DNA from: Paraburkholderia sp. BL25I1N1
Lineage (GTDB): Bacteria; Pseudomonadota; Gammaproteobacteria; Burkholderiales; Burkholderiaceae
Direction of reading: 5' to 3'
NCBI RefSeq assembly: GCF_003002025.1
Contig: NZ_PVZB01000030.1
Coordinates: 43,214-107,213, forward strand
DNA length: 64,000 bases
Part shown: one piece after another, positions 8,232-17,576 of the stretch
Numbering within the stretch: the first letter of the stretch is position 1
Layout of the letters: each line of letters opens with the position of its first letter
The notes under the pieces: generated by a model
What the model saw: the letters and a program-made list of their open reading frames with translations, nothing else
Told to the model about the DNA's origin: nothing
Databases searched by the model: none
Translations under genes and position numbers: made by a program

Positions 8232-9170
8232 ATGAAAGCCCTGCTTCACTACCGTGCGAGCCCTATGTTTCAAGAGCGGCTGATGCAGAGCCGGCCTGAC
8301 TGGCTAGATGTAGTCGTTGTCGATGAGGACGACCAGCCGGCTCTTCAGAAAGAGCTCAAGGACACAGACGTATTGCTTCATGTGTTGGCGCCTGCCGACA
8401 GGACGTTGATGAGCTTTGCGCCACACCTGAAGCTGATCCAAAAGATCGGAATTGGCGTGAACACTATTGACCTGGTCGAAGCCGAGGCGCGGCGAATCAA
8501 AGTCGCTAACATGCCCGGCACAAATACCCAGGCCGTCGCTGAACTAGCATTGGGCCTGATGCTCTCGACGCTCCGCAACATCCCTGTCCTGGACCGGGCT
8601 ACCCGCTCAGGAGAAGGATGGACGCTCCCGGCGAGCGTGACCGACCGCCAAGGGGAAATATGTGGGAAGACAGTTGGATTGGTGGGCTATGGCGCAGTGT
8701 CGCAACGTCTTGCCCCAGTGCTCCGGGCCCTCGGCGCTGCTGTTAAGTATTTCAGCGTCGACGCTCACACCGATCCAGGCGCTACAGATTCCCTTGATGC
8801 GTTGCTGGCCCAATCCGATATCGTTTCCTTGCATTTGCCCCTCACTCCAAAAACTGAACACATGGTGGACGCATCCTTCCTCGGCGGAATGAAGGCAGGC
8901 AGTCTCCTGATTAATACCGCCCGTGGCGGCCTGGTCGACGAGGCTGCGCTCCTTGGCGCACTACAAAGCGGACATCTGCGTGGCGCTGGACTCGATGTCT
9001 TGGAGCAGGAGCCTATCAAGGCATCCAACCCCCTGCTAACGCTCGATAACGTCGTCGTCACGCCGCATTTGGCTTGGTTCACCGCCGAGACCGTGCAGCG
9101 AAGCCTTGATGTTGCCTTCGAGAATTGCAAACGCCTAAAAGAAGGCGAACCGCTCCTCTTTGCCGTCTAG
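8232..9170 (+). CDS. D-isomer-specific 2-hydroxyacid dehydrogenase
   Basis: NAD(P)-dependent oxidoreductase interconverting a 2-hydroxy acid and a 2-oxo acid; 312 residues, normal for the family. It has the C-terminal catalytic set Arg (NTARGGLVDE), Glu (DVLEQEP) and His (VVTPHLAW). The dinucleotide motif reads GLVGYGAVSQRLA, so the third glycine of GxGxxG is a serine. Start chosen at 8232, 7 bp after AGGAGA; the open frame extends further upstream but overlaps maoC. Likely the second gene of the maoC unit. Confidence 0.88.
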   Translation: MKALLHYRASPMFQERLMQSRPDWLDVVVVDEDDQPALQKELKDTDVLLHVLAPADRTLMSFAPHLKLIQKIGIGVNTIDLVEAEARRIKVANMPGTNTQAVAELALGLMLSTLRNIPVLDRATRSGEGWTLPASVTDRQGEICGKTVGLVGYGAVSQRLAPVLRALGAAVKYFSVDAHTDPGATDSLDALLAQSDIVSLHLPLTPKTEHMVDASFLGGMKAGSLLINTARGGLVDEAALLGALQSGHLRGAGLDVLEQEPIKASNPLLTLDNVVVTPHLAWFTAETVQRSLDVAFENCKRLKEGEPLLFAV

Positions 9171-9205
9171 GACGGCAGACTAGTAGGCAGTAAGTTCACC
9201 GGCCT

Positions 9206-9223
9206 AAATGCACACGTGTGCGT
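9206..9223 (+). promoter_or_regulatory. LacI-type operator upstream of the CoA-transferase operon
   Basis: Perfect 12-bp palindrome GCACACGTGTGC at 9210-9221 within AAATGCACACGTGTGCGT, 110 bp before the CoA-transferase start. Same core as the sites at 7037 and 31474. No convincing -10 box was found at the 17-bp distance here. Confidence 0.65.
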
Positions 9224-9333
9224 TTCCTTTCGAACCAGTCAAGCCCATTCTTTCTTGACCCGTTATCGGGGCGACCTTGGCCGACCGGGAACTTAAGTCG
9301 TCTACTGATGAACTGCATCAAACGGAGATCTTT

Positions 9334-10491
9334 ATGTCGTTGCCAAATCAATTGCCGCTCCGCGATATTGTCGTTATTGAACTCGGTCATAGCGTCGCGG
9401 CGCCGTTCGCGGGGCAAATATTCGCCGATCTTGGCGCCACTGTTATTAAGGTTGAAAAATCTTCTGGCGATGATGCACGAGGGTGGGGGCCGCCGTTCTG
9501 GGAAGGAGCCGCATCCTTGTTTCAGACCTTAAACCGCAATAAGCAGTCAGTTGTTTGCAATCTTCGCGATGCCCAGCAATTGCTCGCGCTTAAGCGGTTG
9601 ATTCACGAAAGTGCGGACGTAGTGATTCAGAATCTCCGGCCCGGCCAAGTCGCGAAGCTAGGCTTGGACGCTAAAACACTGCGCGCCGAGAAGCCGGAGC
9701 TCATTTATTGCAATATGGGCGCTTTCGGTAACAAAGGTCCACTAAAGGATCACCCAGGGTACGACCCGCTGATGCAGGCCTTTGGCGGCATCATGAGCAC
9801 CACGGGCGAGCCCGGCCAACGATCCGTGCGCGTGGGCCCATCCATCGTCGACATGGGCACCGGAATGTGGGCGGCAATCGGGGTGCTGACGGCGCTCTAT
9901 CAGCGCAAGTCGAGCGGCAGCGGCGCCGACGTCGACGTGTCCCTGTTCGAAACCGCTGTGTCTTGGATGTCGGTATTTGCCTGTCAATACATGTCTTCCG
10001 GTGAAGTTCCGGGCAAAAGTGGCTCCGGCTCGGCCAGCATTGTGCCTTACAAGAGCTATCTGACGGAGGATGGCGAACTGGTCGTGGCGGCCGGTAACGA
10101 CGCCCTCTTCCAAAAGCTCTGCGTGGTAATTGGGATGCCAGAACTCGCAAGTGACCCACAGTACATCGACAACAAGAGTCGAGTCCTGAATCACAAAGCG
10201 CTTTACGCCATTTTGGATCCGGTTTTCCTGCAGCGACCGTCCGATGAGTGGACGTCGATCCTTGAGACTGCAGGAATCCCATGTGCCCCGGTTAATGACA
10301 CGGCCGAGATGGTAAATCATCCGCAAACGGCAGACCTAGGAATTATTGCTCCTGTGCCTGGGACGGACATGCGCATGGTCGGCTTGCCAATCACCTTGAA
10401 TGGTGAACGTCCAACTCCCTACCGCGCGCCGCCTATGCTAGGTGAGCACACAGATCTACACCTTTTCTCAACTGCCGCAGCCGCCGATTGA
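9334..10491 (+). CDS. CaiB/BaiF family CoA-transferase
   Basis: Class III CoA-transferase (385 residues) moving CoA between acids, normally through a mixed anhydride on an aspartate. IELGHSVAAPFAGQIFADLGA opens the protein, PGYDPLMQAFGG follows, and the probable catalytic Asp lies in SIVDMGTGMW. Substrates for this fold include succinyl-CoA with itaconate, mesaconate, carnitine, oxalate and others; sequence alone does not choose. ATG 9334 has a GGAG site; the frame is open for another 19 codons upstream. First gene of an operon with the acyl-CoA dehydrogenase and MmgE/PrpD genes. Confidence 0.9.
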   Translation: MSLPNQLPLRDIVVIELGHSVAAPFAGQIFADLGATVIKVEKSSGDDARGWGPPFWEGAASLFQTLNRNKQSVVCNLRDAQQLLALKRLIHESADVVIQNLRPGQVAKLGLDAKTLRAEKPELIYCNMGAFGNKGPLKDHPGYDPLMQAFGGIMSTTGEPGQRSVRVGPSIVDMGTGMWAAIGVLTALYQRKSSGSGADVDVSLFETAVSWMSVFACQYMSSGEVPGKSGSGSASIVPYKSYLTEDGELVVAAGNDALFQKLCVVIGMPELASDPQYIDNKSRVLNHKALYAILDPVFLQRPSDEWTSILETAGIPCAPVNDTAEMVNHPQTADLGIIAPVPGTDMRMVGLPITLNGERPTPYRAPPMLGEHTDLHLFSTAAAAD

Positions 10492-10512
10492 AGGCGCGTA
10501 AGCGACGACTCA

Positions 10513-11718
10513 ATGACTTCTGGAATTGACATTATGGAAACATACACCGAAGAATTTGGCATGGCGGTCGAGGAAGACTTCCCAGAAATCCGCGACAGCA
10601 TACGCCGCATTTGCGCTCAATTCGGCGGCGAGTACTGGCGCGCTCTTGACGAGAAAGAAGCTTATCCAAGTGAGTTTGTGACCGCACTTACGGAATCCGG
10701 ATATCTTGGAGCGCTGATTCCTGAGGAGTATGGTGGTAGCGGGATGCCTTTGCGCGCAGCAGCCGTGATTCTTGAGGAGATTCACGCAGCAGGTTGCAGT
10801 GCCGGCGCGTGTCACGCTCAGATGTACACAATGGGAACGGTTCTACGCCATGGAAGTGCGGAACAAAAGAACAAGTATCTCCCCGCCATCGCCTCCGGTG
10901 AACTTCGTCTGCAAGCCTTCGGAGTAACAGAGCCTACTACCGGCACGGATACGACAAAGCTAAAGACGCGAGCGGTCCGTGAAGGCGATAGCTATATCAT
11001 CAACGGTCAAAAAGTATGGACGTCGCGCGCGCTGTTTTCTGACCTGATGCTATTGCTGGCGCGAACGACGCCTCTGGATCAAATCAAGAAAAAAAGTGAC
11101 GGTCTGTCCGTCTTCCTTATCGACATGCGAGAGGCACGTGGCAACGGGCTAACAATCCAGCCGCTTAAAGCCATGGTCAATCACAATACGACCGAGGTTT
11201 TCTTCGACAATCTGAGGATTCCTGCCGGCTCTCTCATTGGCGAAGAGGGAAAGGGTTTTAAGTACATTCTTGATGGAATGAACGCGGAACGAATCCTTGT
11301 GGGTTCAGAAGCCATCGGCGACGCAAAATGGTTCACGAAAAAATCCGTGGCGTACGCGAATGAACGTACAGTCTTCGAGCGGCCTATTGGCCAGAACCAA
11401 GGCATTCAGTTCCCCATTGCTCGAGCGCATGCGCAGACAGTGGCGGCCGAGCTCGTGCTTCGTAAGGCTGCAGCATTGTATGACGCGCACAAGCCCTGCG
11501 GCGACGAGGCGAACATGGGAAAAATGCTTGCGTCAGAAGCCTCTTGGGCAGCCGGCGAAGCGTGCATGCAGACGCATGGGGGCTTCGCGTTCGCGAGAGA
11601 GTATGACATCGAACGAAAGTGGCGCGAAACGCGCCTGTTTCAGATCGCACCTGTCTCGACTAACTTGATCCTTTCCTACATCGGACAGCACATGCTCGGC
11701 ATGCCGCGTTCGTTCTGA
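10513..11718 (+). CDS. Acyl-CoA dehydrogenase
   Basis: FAD enzyme introducing an alpha-beta double bond into an acyl-CoA and passing electrons to ETF. About 400 residues, with AFGVTEPTTGTDTTKLKT, the NGQKVWTS strand and the FERPIGQNQGIQF helix. The usual YEGTS glutamate near the C-terminus is replaced (FQIAPVSTN). A glutamate in DGMNAERILV sits where isovaleryl-CoA and long-chain dehydrogenases carry their base, so that residue is the probable catalyst. Later ATGs (10534, 10561) are possible starts. EtfBA and ETF-QO are encoded elsewhere in the island. Confidence 0.9.
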   Translation: MTSGIDIMETYTEEFGMAVEEDFPEIRDSIRRICAQFGGEYWRALDEKEAYPSEFVTALTESGYLGALIPEEYGGSGMPLRAAAVILEEIHAAGCSAGACHAQMYTMGTVLRHGSAEQKNKYLPAIASGELRLQAFGVTEPTTGTDTTKLKTRAVREGDSYIINGQKVWTSRALFSDLMLLLARTTPLDQIKKKSDGLSVFLIDMREARGNGLTIQPLKAMVNHNTTEVFFDNLRIPAGSLIGEEGKGFKYILDGMNAERILVGSEAIGDAKWFTKKSVAYANERTVFERPIGQNQGIQFPIARAHAQTVAAELVLRKAAALYDAHKPCGDEANMGKMLASEASWAAGEACMQTHGGFAFAREYDIERKWRETRLFQIAPVSTNLILSYIGQHMLGMPRSF

Positions 11719-11748
11719 TCCGCGATCACTCTGACCCAGGAGAACTAC

Positions 11749-13116
11749 ATGGTCGCATTGACCCAGTCATTGGCCTCCTATATCCACGCTCCCGACTTCG
11801 GCCCGGATGAAGATGAGGCCCTCTCGATGGCGCAGCAAGGCGTCCTGGACTCGATTGCCACTCTGTACGCGGGTTCGGGCGAAGAAGTCGTGAGAATAGT
11901 CTCGAGCCAGTTCAGCGCCGTCGATCGTGAAGACGTGCGAGCGGCGCCCGCGCCGTTCTCAGGAAACCACTTCAAAGCAGATGAAGCTGCTTACGTCATT
12001 GGAGTTGCTGCACACGCACTTGACTACGATGATGTTGCACTGTCCGGCCACCCGAGCGCTGTCCTGATGCCGGCAATCCTTTCGTTCTGCTACAGCAGGA
12101 ACCTGGAAGGGCTTGAAGCGCTTCGTGCATACGTAGTCGGCTATGAAGTCTGGGCCGAACTAGTGGCACGTGACAGTGATCAGTACCATACCAAGGGCTG
12201 GCATCCAACCAGCGTATTCGGAACGGTCGCTGCCACAGCCGCATTGGCGTACCTTGGGCGCCTAAGCATGCCGCAGATACAACACGCCCTTGGAATTGCT
12301 GCCAGCATGGCGTCAGGGCTAGTCGCAAATTTTGGCTCCATGACGAAATCGTGGCAGGTTGGCCGTGCGGCCTCTTCTGCATTTTCAGCGGTCGGGCTTG
12401 CGAAGGCGGGCCTCACCGCTAGCACCGATGTCCTGGAACATCCGGCAGGATTTCTCAACGCCATTTCCCCTAGAGGTAGCGTGGATCTCGCTCGTCCATA
12501 CATTATCGGGAAGCCGCGCATTGTAGAGCATGGGCTGTCAATTAAACGCTATCCGGTTTGCTATGGGAGTCACAGGGTTATTGATGGCGTTCTTCAGCTC
12601 GTTGCAGCCGATGATATCCGCCCGCCCGACGTCGTGAAGGTAGTCGCGACTATAGGGACTGGACAAGCGTCAATGTTGCGCAATCACGCTCCAATGAGCG
12701 CACTCGAGGCGAAGTTCAGCTTGGAGTTCGCAGTGGCATCGGCAATTCTGGCCAAAAGCGTCGGCCTTGCGGAACTTACCGATGATTTCGTGCGACGTGC
12801 CGATATCCAACATTTGGTCACCAAAACAGTCGCTGAGCTGACCTCGGATCCGTGTCCGATCGACAATGCGTTCTCGTACAAAGACCGAGTTGTCATATAC
12901 ACCGAGGATGGACGTCTTCACGATTCCGGAGACATACGCTTTGCAAGAGGACACAGCAAAAATCCCATGTCTGACTCGGAGCTACGGACAAAGTTTTTGG
13001 ACTGTCTTTCGTACTATACGAGTCTGAACGACCTAGAGGCTACGTATGGCGAGCGCTTGTATCAAAAGATTGTCGACCTTCGATCGATGAAAACTATTCG
13101 AGACCTTTGGACCTAA
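11749..13116 (+). CDS. MmgE/PrpD family protein
   Basis: A 455-residue member of the 2-methylcitrate dehydratase/cis-aconitate decarboxylase superfamily, of normal length. HALDYDDV and GWHPTSVFGT match the conserved all-alpha domain; a smaller mixed domain follows after residue 270, beginning near IKRYPVCYGSHR. Known reactions are dehydration of 2-methylcitrate, decarboxylation of cis-aconitate to itaconate, and isomerisations. AGGAGA precedes the ATG, and the gene follows the dehydrogenase by 30 bp as third in the operon. A 2-methylcitrate cycle role is unlikely because prpB and prpC are absent; which reaction applies is open. Confidence 0.88.
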   Translation: MVALTQSLASYIHAPDFGPDEDEALSMAQQGVLDSIATLYAGSGEEVVRIVSSQFSAVDREDVRAAPAPFSGNHFKADEAAYVIGVAAHALDYDDVALSGHPSAVLMPAILSFCYSRNLEGLEALRAYVVGYEVWAELVARDSDQYHTKGWHPTSVFGTVAATAALAYLGRLSMPQIQHALGIAASMASGLVANFGSMTKSWQVGRAASSAFSAVGLAKAGLTASTDVLEHPAGFLNAISPRGSVDLARPYIIGKPRIVEHGLSIKRYPVCYGSHRVIDGVLQLVAADDIRPPDVVKVVATIGTGQASMLRNHAPMSALEAKFSLEFAVASAILAKSVGLAELTDDFVRRADIQHLVTKTVAELTSDPCPIDNAFSYKDRVVIYTEDGRLHDSGDIRFARGHSKNPMSDSELRTKFLDCLSYYTSLNDLEATYGERLYQKIVDLRSMKTIRDLWT

Positions 13117-13173
13117 CGCCCTTATCTCAGGAAGCGTCGAAGTCGCACCCTCGGCGAACCTGAAGAACGAGGA

Positions 13174-14208
13174 TCAAGTTTTGACTGCGATGTCGACACT
13201 CGGCATCGCGGTCGAATGTCGGGCCACCAGCGTCGCTTCGAAAATCAGTTCCTTATGTGGAAATGAAGTCGTAGCACCTGCTTGATTTCCGATCGCGGAG
13301 AACAGCAATGCCGTTGCTTGCTCGCTCATATCACGCACTGGCAGAGCCATAGCAGTCAGCGGCACCGTGGCAACCTGAAACCATTCTGTGTCCCCGTAGC
13401 CGACGATTGATACTTGCTTGGGAATGGCAACTCCGCGTTCCCGCAGTGCCAATAGCGCACCTGACATCTGACGCGGGCTGCCGATGACCAGGCCGGTCAG
13501 GTCGGGGCGCATTGAGAGCAACTCATGCACGGCCTGACTGCCGTACTCGGGGGAAGGCGGCCCTAGTCTGATCAGCGCCGAATCGACTTCGCCGCCATGG
13601 TCTCGACATGCCGCTCTGAAGCCCGCCAAACGACTTGCGCCAGTACTAGTCGTCTCTAACGTCCCGATGTAGCCGATTTGACGGTGCCCCTGCGCGGCCA
13701 GGTGGTCCGTCGCCGTGTGTATGGCACGCTCCTCGTTGACACGTACAGCTAGCCCTCCAAGCTGCGGCTCGTAGCGCAACAATTGCACGCATGGGATGGC
13801 TTTCAGCAATCTCCGCGTTGCGACGGTGCTTCTTTCCGAGGGCGCGATCATGACGCCCAGTGCGCGACTCTGTACCAACGCCTCGATTTGTTCCTGCTCG
13901 CGGACCGGATCGTCCTCCGAGATACCAAGCATCATCGAGTAGCCATAGAGCGCGCAGTTGTTCGAAAGCACGCGGGCAAGCGCGCTGAAAAACTCGTTCT
14001 GTACGTTTGGAACGATCAAGCCGACGAGCCGGCTAGACAGCCCTCGCATCATGCGGGCTCCCGAATTCGGTATATAACCCATTCGAGCGGCTGTTTCCTG
14101 CACCTTGATGCGCGTCTGTTCGTTGATCGCCTTATGATTATTCAGCGCACGCGACACGGTCGAATGCGACATGCTCAAGGCGTCCGCGATATCCTTTATT
14201 GTGATCAT
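13174..14208 (-). CDS. LacI family transcriptional regulator
   Basis: A 344-residue repressor-type regulator. An N-terminal helix-turn-helix (ITIKDIADALSMSHSTVSRA) and hinge helix are followed by a periplasmic-binding-protein-like effector domain (from VGLIVPNVQNEFFSAL to the C-terminus). The start at 14208 places the HTH at residue 2, as in the family; the frame stays open upstream but that part is not LacI-like. A GCACACGTTTTC half-palindrome lies 32 bp upstream, and perfect copies precede the neighbouring catabolic and transport operons. It is therefore the probable local regulator, lifted by a pathway intermediate. Confidence 0.9.
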   Translation of the reverse strand: MITIKDIADALSMSHSTVSRALNNHKAINEQTRIKVQETAARMGYIPNSGARMMRGLSSRLVGLIVPNVQNEFFSALARVLSNNCALYGYSMMLGISEDDPVREQEQIEALVQSRALGVMIAPSERSTVATRRLLKAIPCVQLLRYEPQLGGLAVRVNEERAIHTATDHLAAQGHRQIGYIGTLETTSTGASRLAGFRAACRDHGGEVDSALIRLGPPSPEYGSQAVHELLSMRPDLTGLVIGSPRQMSGALLALRERGVAIPKQVSIVGYGDTEWFQVATVPLTAMALPVRDMSEQATALLFSAIGNQAGATTSFPHKELIFEATLVARHSTAMPSVDIAVKT

Positions 14209-14239
14209 TTCTGAGCGCCGGCAAGTAGATCGGGGTTTT

Positions 14240-14267
14240 GCACACGTTTTCCGCTCCCACCATTGTA
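14240..14267 (-). promoter_or_regulatory. Imperfect LacI-type operator at the lacI promoter
   Basis: GCACACGTTTTC at 14240-14251 shares one full arm with the other operators. On the minus strand a TACAAT -10 box (14267-14262) lies just upstream, so the site would cover about +5 to +16, consistent with weak autorepression. Confidence 0.5.
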
Positions 14268-14527
14268 GCAGTGGTTGCATCGCTGACTGGACACAGTGAA
14301 CGGCTGACTCCCAACTTACACTTGCACGATGCGGCCCCACTTAAACTCGGTGGTTCTCACTTCTTAACGATCTCAGTCTTGCGCTCGCCGAGCCCGACCA
14401 ATCCAGGCAAGGCATTGGAGACACAACCCACCGAAGCCCCTCCTTCCTCGATGCCTAAAAGACGCCTGCAGGCTTTTGGGGGCGAGCTGGCGCTACCGCT
14501 TCAGGTGCGGACCTTGACCGCGGATCG

Positions 14528-14552
14528 AGGCCTTGCCTTCCGGACAAGGCCT
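14528..14552. terminator. Hairpin downstream of the TcuA-like gene
   Basis: 8-bp arms AGGCCTTG/CAAGGCCT around a 9-nt loop, about 40 bp past the flavoprotein stop on the minus strand. No T-run; the roughly 300 bp between this gene and lacI otherwise hold only the lacI promoter. Confidence 0.4.
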
Positions 14553-14589
14553 TCGTATCCCCGTCATCGACTTGCTTATTCCCCTAACG

Positions 14590-16047
14590 CTAGTTGACCA
14601 GTGAACTCCTCTCTGCAATATGCTTTCCTGCAATGCGCCCGAAGGTCAGGGCTCGTAGGACCGAGACCGCCCCAACATATAGGCCGTAGAGGATACCTAC
14701 CGTCTCACCAGCAGCATAAAGTCCAGGAATCACCATGCCGCTGTTATTCACTACCTGCGCATTTGCAGTGGTTTTCAGTCCGCCGTATGTGAACGTAATT
14801 GAAGACATAATCGGGTAAGCAAGGAAAGGTCCTTTGTCAATGGGTCTCGCCCAGTTTGACTTTGGCGGCTGCAGCCCTTCTGTTCCCACGCCATCGAGCG
14901 TCGACGGTTCAAACGGACCTGGCACGCACGCTTCGTTGAAGGCCGACAGCGTACTCACAAACTTTGCAACCGGAAGCTCCAACTTTTGCGCCAGACCTTC
15001 GAGCGAATCAGCACTGACTGGTGGCAAATCCGAACGTACCATGGTACGCCAATTAGGATAATCATTGATCTTCTGATCGAGAATCAGGTAGGCAATGCCG
15101 TCGCGCTGCTCTGTCACGAATCGACACGGGTCCTCCTGAATTCGCCAGGCCTCGCTCGGTGCCTCGTCCATGAAGCGCACGGCGTCCTTATTGACGATAA
15201 CTCCCATCGGGAAACAATTGACCAAAGCTTCTTGCATGCAGGAGCGGGCGTCGATCATCTGACGGTGACAGTCAGCGTAGTCGCCGGCAGGAGCGGCGCC
15301 AGCGTCAAGGGCCATACGGATGCCCTCACCCTTGTTGTAATATCCTCCGCGTGCGACCGGGCGCATATAGCGTGCTGCGGGACCGATGTGCTGAACAACC
15401 ATCTGAGGGTTCCCTTCAAATCCGCCACACGCGAGGACCACGGATGCCGCATGAATTTTGATGCCTTCATGATTCGCATCTACAGCCTTGATGCCTACCA
15501 CGCGTTCGTCGTCGTCCCGCAGGAGACCAACTGCAGTGGTCTCATATAGCACCTCTGCTCCCTTCTTCTTCACAATCGGCGTCAAGGTCTCAATGATGGC
15601 AAGCCCGCCCCCGTAGATGCTCATCATTGCCCAATATAGTGGGTAAGGATAATAACTATCGACGACTTTGATTCCGTGGCCTTGCAACCACTTCAGCACT
15701 TCCGGAACACCTTCAGCGAACGCATTCAATACTTCCGGGTCGAGGAAGGACAGAGCTTTCACAACACTAGGCCACGTCGAATATTCCCGTGTAGTGGCTT
15801 CAATGAAGTCCTGCTGAATGTTGTAACCTGAGTTCCGTGTAAACTCGTCGACAAAATCGTCGGTAACCTCGGTTTCACTTTTTAGTCTCAGCAGTGCTTC
15901 AGTCCACCGGGTATTTCCGCCGGACTCTGCTTCGTTCGCACGCTCGAGCATAACTACGGACTTACCCGCCTCCAGCGAAGTAAGCGCACAGGAAAGGCCA
16001 GCCGCGCCGCAGCCGACGATTACGACATCTGCTTGCATCTCTTTCAC
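14590..16047 (-). CDS. FAD-dependent oxidoreductase, TcuA/fumarate reductase flavoprotein-like
   Basis: A 485-residue flavoprotein of the succinate dehydrogenase/fumarate reductase/ketosteroid dehydrogenase superfamily. It has an N-terminal Rossmann motif (VIVGCGAAGLSCA), SGGNTRWTEA as in tricarballylate dehydrogenase-like members, and a C-terminal FAD segment (GLYAAGETVG). Probable reaction is oxidation or reduction of a C-C bond next to carboxylates. No iron-sulfur partner (TcuB) is present, so electrons may go elsewhere. Transcribed alone, with an IclR-type palindrome about 180 bp upstream. Substrate assignment to tricarballylate is only a possibility. Confidence 0.82.
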   Translation of the reverse strand: MKEMQADVVIVGCGAAGLSCALTSLEAGKSVVMLERANEAESGGNTRWTEALLRLKSETEVTDDFVDEFTRNSGYNIQQDFIEATTREYSTWPSVVKALSFLDPEVLNAFAEGVPEVLKWLQGHGIKVVDSYYPYPLYWAMMSIYGGGLAIIETLTPIVKKKGAEVLYETTAVGLLRDDDERVVGIKAVDANHEGIKIHAASVVLACGGFEGNPQMVVQHIGPAARYMRPVARGGYYNKGEGIRMALDAGAAPAGDYADCHRQMIDARSCMQEALVNCFPMGVIVNKDAVRFMDEAPSEAWRIQEDPCRFVTEQRDGIAYLILDQKINDYPNWRTMVRSDLPPVSADSLEGLAQKLELPVAKFVSTLSAFNEACVPGPFEPSTLDGVGTEGLQPPKSNWARPIDKGPFLAYPIMSSITFTYGGLKTTANAQVVNNSGMVIPGLYAAGETVGILYGLYVGAVSVLRALTFGRIAGKHIAERSSLVN

Positions 16048-16685
16048 GATATCTCCTCCAACGCTTTTTGCGTGGTTATTGAGAACCCGCCCAAGTCGGT
16101 CAGGTTAATTACTCATTTCCGATCCCATTGCTGAGCCGCGAACAATAATGGGAAAGGCAGCATCCATGAAGCCGGACTTCAGTATTGTGCGATTTTGATG
16201 AGTGGAGGTTGCCAGATACCAAATAATCACGAATGTGATCGACGGACCCCCTCGGCCTAATGTCAACGGAGTCCGTGGCCGATGCGACCGTAGGAAGCGC
16301 CAACAGGCAACGTAGGTGCAGCCGCTGGTAGCGCGCACCGTGGCCTGGCATTCGAGACACTGTTTGATAGCTAAGTGCCCCGCTCTGACGCCCCTCTCAC
16401 ACACTGTGCTTTCTGGTTAGACTCGATACCACCGCGCGTGCTGGACCACTATATCGTTCGAGACGCTAGTGTTCCTGAGCCCTTGCCGGAGCATGGGCGC
16501 CGCATAGTTCTCACCTGCGGCACCTGGCGGCCCCATTTGTTTTCACGCCGAGAAAACAGCCAGGGAGGTTTGGTATTACTTGTTAAACAACGATAGAGCC
16601 GTCAGCAGGGCGATAACTTGTTCGCCGTGGCACGTGTACCGGCCTGAAAGGAGGGACTGGATTCAGGTGCAAAGGCGCCGCACCG
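16048..16685. other. Intergenic region between the flavoprotein and IclR genes
   Basis: Nearly 640 bp without a convincing gene. It contains the ATCACG-AA-TGTGAT palindrome at 16226-16239, and AGGAGATATCGTG just before the flavoprotein start. Open frames on both strands have no ribosome site and no recognisable product. Confidence 0.4.
16226..16239. promoter_or_regulatory. Palindrome ATCACG-AA-TGTGAT upstream of the TcuA-like gene
   Basis: Second member of the ATCACA-NN-TGTGAT family, one mismatch in one arm. It lies in the upstream region of the minus-strand flavoprotein gene. Confidence 0.55.
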
Positions 16686-17522
16686 CTATGCCCCTCTCTT
16701 CGGGGGACCCTTCCAACTAAGTCTCGCCCGAAACGGGCGAACCGTTTCGTCGAGTAGGTCTATAAACTCGTTCTTGTTCGCCTTTAGAACCTCTATCGAC
16801 GCACCGAGTCCGATCGCCATGGGTGGTTGGCTAGATGGTGTGGGCAGTTCCATCGCCACCACACCATTTCCCGCTCGCACGGTACTTTCCGTGTAAGCGT
16901 ATCCTTGGCGTCGAATCTGGTCTAACTCTGCCAGCAACGCAGTAGTGTTCACACGCTGGTCCGGATCCGGCTCTTCTCCGTTGATCCTGCGGACGATGGC
17001 GAGCGCATCTACGTCGGTCTTTTGAGACAAAAGTACCTTACCCAACGCCGCCTTATGCAAGGGGCGAAGCGACCCTGGCTTGATATAGAGAGGAACGGTC
17101 GGTTGAGGTTCCTGGATGAGGTGAATGTAGTGGACGTAAATGTCGTTTTGCATCCCTATCAGGACAGTCGCTCCCGTCTTCTCGTGCAATTGCTCAGTGA
17201 TCCTTGACAGACTATTGTCGCTGAAAAGCTGGTCGTGGATCCACTCTCCCAGGAATGCGACTCGCATGGTCGGTAGGTAGACGTGTCTCTGGCGGTCGTA
17301 GTCGAGATAACCTAGTTTGGTCAAACTTTTCAGAAGCACCGAGGTACTCGACTGGGGAAAGTCGAGTTCGCCCACAATCTCGCCGACGCTCGCTGAGCGC
17401 CGGTTGTGAGCGAAGAATTCCAGGATTTGCAGGACTCGCTTTGCCGACTTAACCGTATCTCTTTCCGTCTTGAGAGATGCAGACTCCGAGTCCTTCTCAG
17501 CCTTCCCCGATTGATTAACCAT
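16686..17522 (-). CDS. IclR family transcriptional regulator
   Basis: A 278-residue regulator with an N-terminal winged helix (SAKRVLQILEFFAHN, then SVGEIVGELDFPQSSTSVLLKSL) and a C-terminal GAF-like effector domain (for example TVRAGNGVVAMELP). A start at 17522 is preferred; a further 15 codons are open upstream. Last gene of an ALDH-GST-IclR operon, 54 bp after GST. The operon's own promoter overlaps an ATCACATATGTGAG palindrome, so autoregulation and control of the two other palindrome-bearing genes is the simplest reading. Confidence 0.9.
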   Translation of the reverse strand: MVNQSGKAEKDSESASLKTERDTVKSAKRVLQILEFFAHNRRSASVGEIVGELDFPQSSTSVLLKSLTKLGYLDYDRQRHVYLPTMRVAFLGEWIHDQLFSDNSLSRITEQLHEKTGATVLIGMQNDIYVHYIHLIQEPQPTVPLYIKPGSLRPLHKAALGKVLLSQKTDVDALAIVRRINGEEPDPDQRVNTTALLAELDQIRRQGYAYTESTVRAGNGVVAMELPTPSSQPPMAIGLGASIEVLKANKNEFIDLLDETVRPFRARLSWKGPPKRGA

Positions 17523-17576
17523 GTCTAACCCAGCCGCTCTCCAGGCCAACGATCCAACGTTAAACAAGCAACCGTT

